A DNA stretch of 5,743 nucleotides from Vulcanimicrobiota bacterium (lineage in GTDB: Bacteria > Vulcanimicrobiota > Vulcanimicrobiia > Vulcanimicrobiales > Vulcanimicrobiaceae). The stretch is taken from contig JAFAQW010000284.1 in assembly GCA_019245995.1 (NCBI GenBank), positions 1 to 5,743 on the forward strand, in the 5' to 3' direction. Under the pieces are notes generated by a model, which saw only the letters and a program-made list of their open reading frames with translations, was not told the DNA's origin and did no database searches. Below are positions 1-5,743 of this stretch, one piece after another (position 1 is the first letter of the stretch; every line of letters starts with the position of its first letter). Position numbers and translations under genes: made by a program.

Positions 1-718
1 CATCGCCTATGGGGAGGCGCTCGCCATGATCGCGGGCGGCAGTGAGGCCACGGTATCGCCGCTGGCGATCGGGGGCTTCGCCTCGATGCGCGCGATGTCG
101 ACGCGCAACGACGACCCGGCGCGCGCGAGCCGCCCCTTCGATCGCGAGCGCGACGGCTTCGTCTTGGGTGAAGGCGCCGGCATCCTCGTTCTTGAGGAAT
201 ACGAACAGGCACGAGCGCGCGGCGCGCCGACGTACTGCGAGGTGCTCGGCTATGGGCAGTCCGCGGACGCGTTCGATTTGGTAGCCCCCGATCCGGAAGG
301 TAACGGCGTGCGCTTGGCCTTCGCGCGGGCCTTCGCGAGCGCGGGCATCGCCCCGACGGACGTCGACTACATCAACGCGCACGGCACGTCCACTCCGATG
401 GGCGATCCCGCCGAGTCCAAGGCCATCGAGGCGAGCTTCGGCGAGGCGGCATATCGCATCGGCGTCAGCTCGACGAAATCCATGCACGGCCACGCGCTCG
501 GCGCCGCCGGGGGGATCGAGGGCGTGGCGACGGCGCTGGCCGTGCATCACGATCTCATGCCGCCGACGACGAATTACGAATTTCCGGATCCTGAGTGTCG
601 CTTGGATTACGTTCCGAACGTGGCGCGCTCCGCTCCGATTCGGGTGGCGCTCTCCAACTCGTTCGGCTTCGGCGGTCACAATAGCGTAATTGTTTTCGGC
701 AAGATACGTTCGACGTAG
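1..718 (+). CDS. fabF: 3-oxoacyl-[acyl-carrier-protein] synthase II (FabF/KAS II), 3' part
   Basis: This is the C-terminal ~238 residues of a protein usually about 410 long; the reading frame (codons from base 2) is open to the left edge, so the true start lies outside. FabF condenses malonyl-ACP with acyl-ACP in the cytoplasm, the elongation step of type II fatty-acid synthesis. Visible family motifs are MIAGGSEA (26-49), STRNDDP followed by RPFDRERDGFVLGEGAG, the first catalytic His in INAHGTSTPMGDP (His codon 380-382), the conserved Lys and second catalytic His in STKSMHGHALGAAGG (Lys 476-478, His 491-493), DPECRLDYVPN, and the C-terminal gating loop SNSFGFGGHN. The two His codons are 37 residues apart, as in E. 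coli FabF (H303 and H340). The nucleophilic Cys belongs to the missing N-terminal half. The KSM-x-GH and DPEC-x-LDYVPN motifs favour FabF over FabB. The ATG at 26 is internal, not the start. The stop at 716-718 is 9 bases before rnc. Confidence 0.96.
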   Translation, partial: IAYGEALAMIAGGSEATVSPLAIGGFASMRAMSTRNDDPARASRPFDRERDGFVLGEGAGILVLEEYEQARARGAPTYCEVLGYGQSADAFDLVAPDPEGNGVRLAFARAFASAGIAPTDVDYINAHGTSTPMGDPAESKAIEASFGEAAYRIGVSSTKSMHGHALGAAGGIEGVATALAVHHDLMPPTTNYEFPDPECRLDYVPNVARSAPIRVALSNSFGFGGHNSVIVFGKIRST

Positions 719-720
719 AG
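717..720 (+). promoter_or_regulatory. Possible weak ribosome binding site of rnc (AGAG)
   Basis: AGAG at 717-720 overlaps the fabF stop codon and ends 7 bases before the GTG start of rnc. It is only a partial Shine-Dalgarno match, so rnc translation may depend largely on ribosomes finishing fabF. It gives modest support for the GTG at 728. Confidence 0.3.
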
Positions 721-727
721 CGGCGTC

Positions 728-1432
728 GTGAGCGGCGAGGCCTACCGGCGGCGCTTGCGCCGCGTGCTTCGCACTGCGGAGGTGCGCCGCGCGACCGACT
801 TGATGCCGTTCGAGATGGCGCTGATGCATCAGAGCTACGCCAAGGAACAGGGCTGTGACTCCAACGAGCGCATGGAGTTCCTCGGCGATTCCGTCCTCGG
901 CTGCATTACAGCGGAGTGGCTCTATGCGCGCTTTTGCGATGAGCCGGAAGGCCTGCTAACGCTGCGCAAGGCCGCGATCGTCAACGACGCGCAGCTCGCG
1001 CGTACGGCGCGCCGGCTGGGCTTCCCGGCGCTAATCAGGCTCGGCACCGGAATGCTGGCGGCGGGCGGCTCCGAAAACACGTCGATATTAGCGGACGCGT
1101 TTGAAGCATTCGTCGCAGCGCTGTATCTCCGTTACGGGATGGAAAAAGCGCGGGGCTTCGTGGTCGGCGCTCACATCGCGCACCTGGACCATTCAGCCGA
1201 AGCGCTGCTCGATGCGAAGACGAGGCTCCAGCATTACGCGCAAGAGCACCTCCGCGCGACGCCGATCTATCGCGAGGTGAGCCGCGGCACGCCGCAGCAT
1301 CCCGCCTTTAAATCGAGGGTGAGCGTCAAGGGCAAAATTTTAGGGCGCGGCGACGGACCGTCGAAAAAATCAGCGCAGCAGGCCGCCGCCGCCGCGGCGC
1401 TGTTGACGCTCTTGCCGAGCTCCGCCGGATGA
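728..1432 (+). CDS. rnc: Ribonuclease III
   Basis: This encodes a 234-residue protein, a normal length for bacterial RNase III, which cleaves double-stranded RNA during rRNA maturation and mRNA/antisense turnover as a Mg-dependent homodimer. The N-terminal endonuclease domain carries the signature NERMEFLGDSVLG at residues 46-58, with acidic residues E47, E50 and D54. The second acidic motif SILADAFEA supplies D123 and E126. Both fit the E37/E40/D44/D107/E110 pattern of Aquifex RNase III. Residues ~162-228 form a double-stranded RNA-binding domain ending in the GDGPSKKSAQQ motif. The helix normally written EGxLTxLRxxLVN reads EGLLTLRKAAIVN (74-86), and the usual ALTHRS motif reads ALMHQS (31-36), both mild deviations. 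The GTG start is chosen because it lies 9 bases after the fabF stop; an in-frame GTG at 764 is a weaker alternative. The stop codon overlaps the smc start in ATGA. Confidence 0.96.
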   Translation: MSGEAYRRRLRRVLRTAEVRRATDLMPFEMALMHQSYAKEQGCDSNERMEFLGDSVLGCITAEWLYARFCDEPEGLLTLRKAAIVNDAQLARTARRLGFPALIRLGTGMLAAGGSENTSILADAFEAFVAALYLRYGMEKARGFVVGAHIAHLDHSAEALLDAKTRLQHYAQEHLRATPIYREVSRGTPQHPAFKSRVSVKGKILGRGDGPSKKSAQQAAAAAALLTLLPSSAG

Positions 1433-4400
1433 AGCTGCGCCGCATCAGCGCTTTCGGTTTCAAGACCTTTGCCGACCCCACGCGCCTGGAGTTCGAGGAC
1501 GGGATCACGGCGATCGTCGGGCCAAACGGCTCCGGCAAATCGAACCTGGTGGATGCGTTCCGGTGGGTTTTGGGCGAAACGTCGATCCGTAGCCTTCGTT
1601 CGAACCGGCTGGAAGACGTGATCTTTTCCGGAAACGAGCAACGCAAGCCCCTCGGAATGGCCGAGGTCTCGATCATCTTCGATAACGGCGACCGCAGCTT
1701 ACCGCTCGAGTATGCCGAGGTGGAGCTGACCCGGCGCGCCTATCGTGCGGGCGAGAGCGAGTACTTCATCAACCGCACGGCGGTGCGCTTGCGCGACATC
1801 GTCGATCTCCTCACCGGCACGGGCCTGGGACCCGGCTCGTACGCGATCGTCTCGCAGGGACAAATCGATGCAATCCTCACGAGCAAACCCACCGAACGGC
1901 GCGCGCTCTTCGAGGAAACGGCCGGAATCGGCAAGTTTTTAGCGCGTAAGGCGGAGTCGGTGCGGCGCCTCGAACGCACGGAGCAGAATGCAATCCGTCT
2001 GACGGATCTGATTTCGGAACTGCAACGACGCATCCCCGAACTGGAGACGCAGGTGCGTCGCGCCAAGCGCTATCGCCGCGTCCACGAGAGGGTGCGCGAC
2101 CTCGAGATACTGGGCTATCTTCGCTCGAGCGCGTCCCGGCGTGCGGAGAGCGCCGCTCTGCGGGCGCGCTTGCAGCCAACGGAGGAGCGGCGGGATGCGG
2201 CCGCGGCGCGCGCGTCCTCGCATGCCGCCGAGTTGGCCGCCGCGCGGACGTCGCTGTACCGTGCCGAACTGCGCTTGGAGGAACTGCGCTCGCAGGCGCA
2301 ACGTCAGCGCAGCGAACTCGCCGCCATGGAGGCTCAGTACGCCGCCGTGCTGGCGCGGCGAGAAGCCCTGGAGCGTCAGTCGACGCAGACGTCGGCCGAC
2401 GCCGCGCGGTCCGAACAGGAGCGCGTCTCGCTGGCTGCGGCCATCGAACGGCTGGAGCGTGAAATCGCGCCCTTGACGCAACAGATCCAGCGAGCGCGCG
2501 AGCGCGATGCCGCCGCGATCAAGAGGCTTGCCGAGAGCCGGGAACGCCTCGATGCCGTCTTCAGCGAGCTGCGTACGATCGAAGCGGCGGCCGGAGAACT
2601 CGCGGCGCAAATGGCGGCGCGGCTCGCCAACGCGCAGAATTTACGCGCCGAGGCGGAACGGCTGGAAGCGGAAGAGCGCGTGGCGCGCGAGCGCGCCGAG
2701 CAACTCGAAATCCTGGCCGGCGGTGCGGGGCACCGCCATGCGGAACGACAACGAGCCGTCGCCGCGCTCGAAGAATCGCTGCTCGACGCAATGGGCCGTG
2801 CCGAGAACGCCGAGCGCGAGGCCCGCGCTGCGCAAGACGACGTCGCGCACGCGCTGTCCGCCGTGCACGACCTCTCCGGGGAAGTTCGAGCGGCCGAGTC
2901 GCGGTTGCACACGATCGAAGAGCTCGAGAACTCGCTCGAGGGCCACGTACCCGGAACCCGCGCGATCGTCGATGCCTGGCAGCGCGGGGATCTGGGCGGC
3001 ATCGCCGGCATCGTCTCCAATCTCATTACGACTTCCCAACGCTATGCGCGCGCCATGGACGTCGCGTTCGGCGTCCGGCTCTCGAACGTCGTCACCGAGA
3101 CCTCGGAAGACGCGCAGCGATGCGTCGAATTCCTCAATCGCACGGAGGCGGGCCGGGCGACGTTCTTGCCGCTGGACACGCTGTCGGGCAGGGAAGGCCG
3201 TCGGATCGATGAGCAGATCGCAAAAATGCCGGGCGTGATCGGCTACGCGCATACGCTCGTGCGCAGCGACCAGCGATACGCCGGCATCGTGAACTTCTTG
3301 GTCGGTAACGTATTGGTCGTCGAGCGGCTCGAAGTGGGCATCGAACTCGTGCGAGGACGCGGCGTTCGCGACACGATCGTCACGCTCGACGGCGAACAAA
3401 TTACCGGCGGAGGCGCTATTACGGGGGGCCGCTTCACGCGAGAGCGTTCCATTCTCTCCAGGCGTTTTCAAGCCGAACACTTGCGGGAGATTCTGAGCGC
3501 CTTGCGCGGGCGGCTCGAGGAAGCGCAGGGGCGTTTGCGTTCTGCGCACGCACGCGCAGAGAGCGCGATTGCCGCGCGCGACGCGCAGCGGGAAGCTTTC
3601 GGGAAGACGCAATCGCAAGTCGCGACGGCACGCGCGCAACTGCACGCGCTGGCGCTCGAAGCGGAGCGCGCAAGCGTCGACTTGAAACACGCGCGCGAGC
3701 GCGGCACCGAGTTACGGAGCGCGGCGATCGACGCGCGCCGCCGGGAGGCCGAAAGCGAAGCGCCGCTTCCGGAAGGGAGCGAACACGCCGCGCGCCGCGC
3801 GCAACTCGAGAACGAGCTTGCCGGGGTGCGCGACGCCATCGCGGCAGCGGAGGCTGCGGCCGCCGGCGCCGCGGCGGAATCCGCAAACGTACGCGAACGC
3901 GCGGCCGCGCTCTCGGCCGAACGCGACGCGGCACGCGCGCGCTTGGGCATGCTCGACGAAAACAGCGAGCGCGCCGACGGCGCGCGCGAGGAGATGCTCG
4001 CCGAGATCTCGGCTATGATGGAGCAGACCCGCGGCGCGCACGCGCGCATCGAAGGACTTCGGCGGGGCATCTCCGCGACGGATGCTGAGCTCGACGTCGT
4101 TCGGCAAGAGCGTGAAGCGTTGCTGGCTCGTCAAACGCAGTTGGAATCCGATCAACGCTCCGCGGAACACGACGAACGCGAGATTGCCGCGGACGCGGTC
4201 CGCCAACGCACGCGTTTGGCGGAAGTAGAGGCCGAGTTGGGGATGCTCGTTTCACAGTTCGCGCAAAATCCCGCGACGGAAGAAGAGTGCGCCGAAGTCG
4301 CGGCGCGCTACGCGGACGCGGCGGATCCCGATCCCGCCGAACTGCCCCGGCTTCGGGACGAGCTCGCACGACTGCAAGCGAACGTCAACCTCAACGCCGA

Positions 4401-4992
4401 GGCCGAACGCGACGAGGTGGCGGAGCGCGAGCGCTTCCTGCAGGCGCAGTTCGACGACTTGACCGCGGCGCGCCAGACGCTGCTCCAGTCCATCAGCGAG
4501 ATCGAGCTACAGACGCAGGCGCAGTTCAACGAAACCTTCGAACAGGTCGCCGGCGCATTTGCCGCGACCTACGAACGCCTCTTCCCCGGCGGACGCGCGA
4601 GAATGTGGCAAACCGACCCGCAGAACCTGTCCGAGAGCGGTATCGAAATCGCCGTGCAGCCGCCGGGAAAGAAAGACGTGGCGCTTCCCGCGCTCTCCGG
4701 CGGCGAGCGCGCCATGACGGCGGCCGCGCTGATCTTTGCCTTGATCGCCACGCGCCCCGCGCCGCTCTATTTATTGGACGAGGTGGACGCGGCGCTCGAC
4801 GATGCCAACATCGATCGGTTCTGTACGATGGTTCGCGACTTTGCGGCGCGTTCCCAGATGTTAATCGTGACGCACAACAAGAGGACGATGGAGATGGCCG
4901 ATCGGATCTACGGCGTGACCTCCGGCGAGTCGGGCGCTAGCGCGATCGTCTCGGTGGAGCTGGCGCCGCAGGCTGAGGCGTTGCTTGCCTGA
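1429..4992 (+). CDS. smc: Chromosome partition/condensation protein Smc
   Basis: This encodes a complete 1187-residue SMC ATPase, almost exactly the length of B. subtilis Smc (1186). Smc dimerises and, with ScpA and ScpB, organises and resolves newly replicated chromosomes. Domains in order: N-terminal head with Walker A GPNGSGKS (31-38, Lys 37), the SLR arginine (R57) and the Q-loop VSQGQID (Q143); N-terminal coiled coil ~175-504; hinge ~505-670, ending in the glycine motifs TGGGAITGG (659-667); C-terminal coiled coil ~675-1010, including the proline-rich break at 965-973 and the conserved VNLNAEAE segment at 986-993; C-terminal head with signature LSGGER (1089-1094), Walker B LYLLDEVDAALD (D1117, E1118) and switch histidine H1149 in VTHNK. 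All ATPase residues are present, so it should be functional. The arms are of similar length, as expected for antiparallel coils. Lysine is nearly absent from residues 214-1080, while Arg, Ala and Glu dominate. ATG at 1429 gives the expected N-terminus (GFKTFADPTRLEF) and overlaps the rnc stop, implying translational coupling. MukB and Rad50 are excluded by length and motifs. Confidence 0.98.
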   Translation: MKLRRISAFGFKTFADPTRLEFEDGITAIVGPNGSGKSNLVDAFRWVLGETSIRSLRSNRLEDVIFSGNEQRKPLGMAEVSIIFDNGDRSLPLEYAEVELTRRAYRAGESEYFINRTAVRLRDIVDLLTGTGLGPGSYAIVSQGQIDAILTSKPTERRALFEETAGIGKFLARKAESVRRLERTEQNAIRLTDLISELQRRIPELETQVRRAKRYRRVHERVRDLEILGYLRSSASRRAESAALRARLQPTEERRDAAAARASSHAAELAAARTSLYRAELRLEELRSQAQRQRSELAAMEAQYAAVLARREALERQSTQTSADAARSEQERVSLAAAIERLEREIAPLTQQIQRARERDAAAIKRLAESRERLDAVFSELRTIEAAAGELAAQMAARLANAQNLRAEAERLEAEERVARERAEQLEILAGGAGHRHAERQRAVAALEESLLDAMGRAENAEREARAAQDDVAHALSAVHDLSGEVRAAESRLHTIEELENSLEGHVPGTRAIVDAWQRGDLGGIAGIVSNLITTSQRYARAMDVAFGVRLSNVVTETSEDAQRCVEFLNRTEAGRATFLPLDTLSGREGRRIDEQIAKMPGVIGYAHTLVRSDQRYAGIVNFLVGNVLVVERLEVGIELVRGRGVRDTIVTLDGEQITGGGAITGGRFTRERSILSRRFQAEHLREILSALRGRLEEAQGRLRSAHARAESAIAARDAQREAFGKTQSQVATARAQLHALALEAERASVDLKHARERGTELRSAAIDARRREAESEAPLPEGSEHAARRAQLENELAGVRDAIAAAEAAAAGAAAESANVRERAAALSAERDAARARLGMLDENSERADGAREEMLAEISAMMEQTRGAHARIEGLRRGISATDAELDVVRQEREALLARQTQLESDQRSAEHDEREIAADAVRQRTRLAEVEAELGMLVSQFAQNPATEEECAEVAARYADAADPDPAELPRLRDELARLQANVNLNAEAERDEVAERERFLQAQFDDLTAARQTLLQSISEIELQTQAQFNETFEQVAGAFAATYERLFPGGRARMWQTDPQNLSESGIEIAVQPPGKKDVALPALSGGERAMTAAALIFALIATRPAPLYLLDEVDAALDDANIDRFCTMVRDFAARSQMLIVTHNKRTMEMADRIYGVTSGESGASAIVSVELAPQAEALLA
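4975..4978 (+). promoter_or_regulatory. Ribosome binding site of purH (GAGG)
   Basis: GAGG at 4975-4978 lies inside the last codons of smc, 6 bases before the TTG at 4985. Match and spacing suit a Shine-Dalgarno element. It is the main reason, together with the protein alignment, for placing the purH start at 4985. GAGG is common in GC-rich coding DNA, so chance occurrence is possible. Confidence 0.55.
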
Positions 4993-5743
4993 GCCGCAGA
5001 GCCAACGCGCGGCGCTGTTTTCGCTCCACGACAAGTCCGGCGCGCAAGACCTGGCCACGGCCCTGACGTTGAAGGGCATCACGATTTACGCAACGGGAGG
5101 AACGCGCGATTTTCTGACACGGTGCGGAGTTGCGGCACGCGACGTCGGAGAGCTGACCGGTTTCGCGCCGCTGTTCGGCGAGCGCGTGAAGACCCTGCAT
5201 CCCTCCATCTTCGGCGGTATTCTATTCGATCGAACCGACGCCGGCCATCGGGAGGAAGCGCGGCGCCACGCGATCCCCGAGATCGTCGTGGTCGCCGTCA
5301 ATCTCTATCCGTTCGAAGCGACGGTGGCGCGCGCGGGGGTCACTCTCAACGAAGCAATCGAGCAGATCGATATCGGTGGCGTTGCGCTCGTGCGAGCCGC
5401 CGCGAAGAATTTCGGCGCCGTCAGCGTGCTGACGCACCCGGCGCAATACGCCGAATTTCTCGCGGCCCTCGCGTCAGAGATCGCGCCGAATCTCCGCCGT
5501 AAGTGGGCCGTGGCGGCGTTCGAGCGCACTGCCGAATACGACGTCGCAATCTCGCACTACCTCGCCACCGCGGGCGAGGTGTTGCCGACCGAGTTGCCGG
5601 GGGCGCTCGCGCTGACGCTACCGCTCGTCAAACGCCTGCGCTATGGCACGAATCCCCAAGAGCGTGCGGCCTTTTACCTCGCGCGCGCGGATAGGCTGCC
5701 GGAGCAACTCGGCGGCAAGGCGCTCTCGTACAACAACTTGCTC
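4985..5743 (+). CDS. purH: Bifunctional AICAR transformylase/IMP cyclohydrolase PurH, 5' part
   Basis: The first 253 codons of a protein normally ~510-530 residues long, open at the right edge. PurH performs the last two steps of IMP synthesis: formyl transfer from 10-formyl-tetrahydrofolate to AICAR, then ring closure of FAICAR. The N-terminal MGS-like cyclohydrolase domain (~1-200) shows SLHDKSG (13-19), TGGT, GERVKTLHP (R67, K69), VNLYPFE (Y108) and EQIDIGGVALVRAAAKN (D129, K141). The 12-residue D-to-K spacing equals that of human D125/K137 in the cyclohydrolase site. The AICAR transformylase domain begins with LRYGTNPQERAAFY (218-231) and LSYNN near the edge; its catalytic Lys-His lies outside. 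The start is TTG at 4985, giving M-PEPQSQRAALFSLHDKSG. No ATG or GTG occurs in frame between there and the DKSG motif, and a GAGG lies 6 bases upstream. It overlaps the smc end by 8 bases. Two conserved motifs are altered: GENPHQ reads GTNPQE, and the HGGIL following KTLHP reads FGGIL. The identity is clear; the exact start is less so. Confidence 0.93.
   Translation, partial: MPEPQSQRAALFSLHDKSGAQDLATALTLKGITIYATGGTRDFLTRCGVAARDVGELTGFAPLFGERVKTLHPSIFGGILFDRTDAGHREEARRHAIPEIVVVAVNLYPFEATVARAGVTLNEAIEQIDIGGVALVRAAAKNFGAVSVLTHPAQYAEFLAALASEIAPNLRRKWAVAAFERTAEYDVAISHYLATAGEVLPTELPGALALTLPLVKRLRYGTNPQERAAFYLARADRLPEQLGGKALSYNNLL

Noticed and set aside
26..718. ATG at 26 as the start of a short stand-alone ketosynthase-like protein
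   Set aside because: The frame is open upstream to base 2 and encodes AYGEALAMIAGGSEA, which matches the interior of FabF. A start here would lack the catalytic Cys.
1939..2610. A 223-codon open frame on the - strand, opposite the first Smc arm
   Set aside because: No motif or convincing start context; it mirrors the codon bias of the smc coiled coil. Other - strand frames at 2376-3026, 3434-3934 and 3468-4070 are rejected for the same reason.
2641..3690. A 349-codon open frame on the - strand, opposite the middle of smc
   Set aside because: It lies wholly antisense to the hinge and arm of a clear smc gene, has no recognisable domain, and is the kind of long antisense frame that GC-rich codon use creates. 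The translation is Arg-rich and low in information.
2491..3705. Recurring short GCGCGAGCGC-like strings at about 2491, 2686 and 3691
   Set aside because: They are codons for Ala-Arg-Glu-Arg heptad segments of the coiled coil, not spaced repeats, and they show no array, palindrome spacing or target-site structure.
3838..3885. An alanine run (residues ~804-819 of Smc) as a possible repeat expansion or slippage site
   Set aside because: The codons are mixed GCG, GCA, GCT and GCC with Glu and Gly interruptions, so this is ordinary coiled-coil composition rather than a simple-sequence tract.
4287..4940. A 217-codon + strand frame inside the 3' end of smc
   Set aside because: It is out of frame with smc, whose own frame here holds the LSGGE, Walker B and H-switch motifs without interruption. 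The Arg-rich translation has no family resemblance.
4993..5040. A transcription terminator after smc
   Set aside because: No GC hairpin followed by a T run is visible, and the bases are already coding for purH.
5122..5502. A 126-codon + strand frame within purH
   Set aside because: The +2 frame over the same bases encodes conserved PurH motifs (KTLHP, VNLYPFE, IDIGGVALVRAAAKN), so this is a shadow frame.

Overview
The window is a GC-rich (roughly two-thirds G+C by eye, not computed) stretch of bacterial core chromosome. It carries four genes, all on the + strand and packed without usable gaps: the 3' part of fabF (3-oxoacyl-ACP synthase II), a complete rnc (ribonuclease III), a complete smc (chromosome condensation/segregation ATPase) and the 5' half of purH (bifunctional AICAR transformylase/IMP cyclohydrolase). 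No RNA gene, insertion sequence, CRISPR array, terminator or non-coding stretch over 300 bases is visible.

Layout: fabF runs off the left edge and stops at 718. After 9 bases rnc starts with GTG at 728. The rnc stop and the smc start share the tetranucleotide ATGA at 1429-1432. The smc stop at 4990-4992 lies inside the beginning of purH, which by my reading starts with TTG at 4985, behind a GAGG ribosome binding site, and is still open at the right edge. These junctions imply one polycistronic transcript with translational coupling. Its promoter would lie left of the window and its terminator right of it.

The four products act in separate processes: fatty-acid elongation, double-stranded RNA processing, chromosome organisation and the last two steps of IMP synthesis. 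fab genes-rnc-smc is a familiar bacterial order, but purH directly and overlappingly after smc is not the arrangement I would expect, since ftsY often follows smc. The organism is a GC-rich bacterium with an Smc-ScpAB type system. The strongly Arg/Ala-biased proteins and the gene order do not point cleanly to a well-studied phylum. An under-sampled GC-rich lineage, for example Eremiobacterota-like, is a guess and not something the sequence proves.

I did not find a novel defence, mobile or regulatory system. What deserves a second look is the smc-purH junction with its non-ATG start, substitutions in normally conserved PurH motifs, and the almost complete lack of lysine in the Smc arms and hinge.
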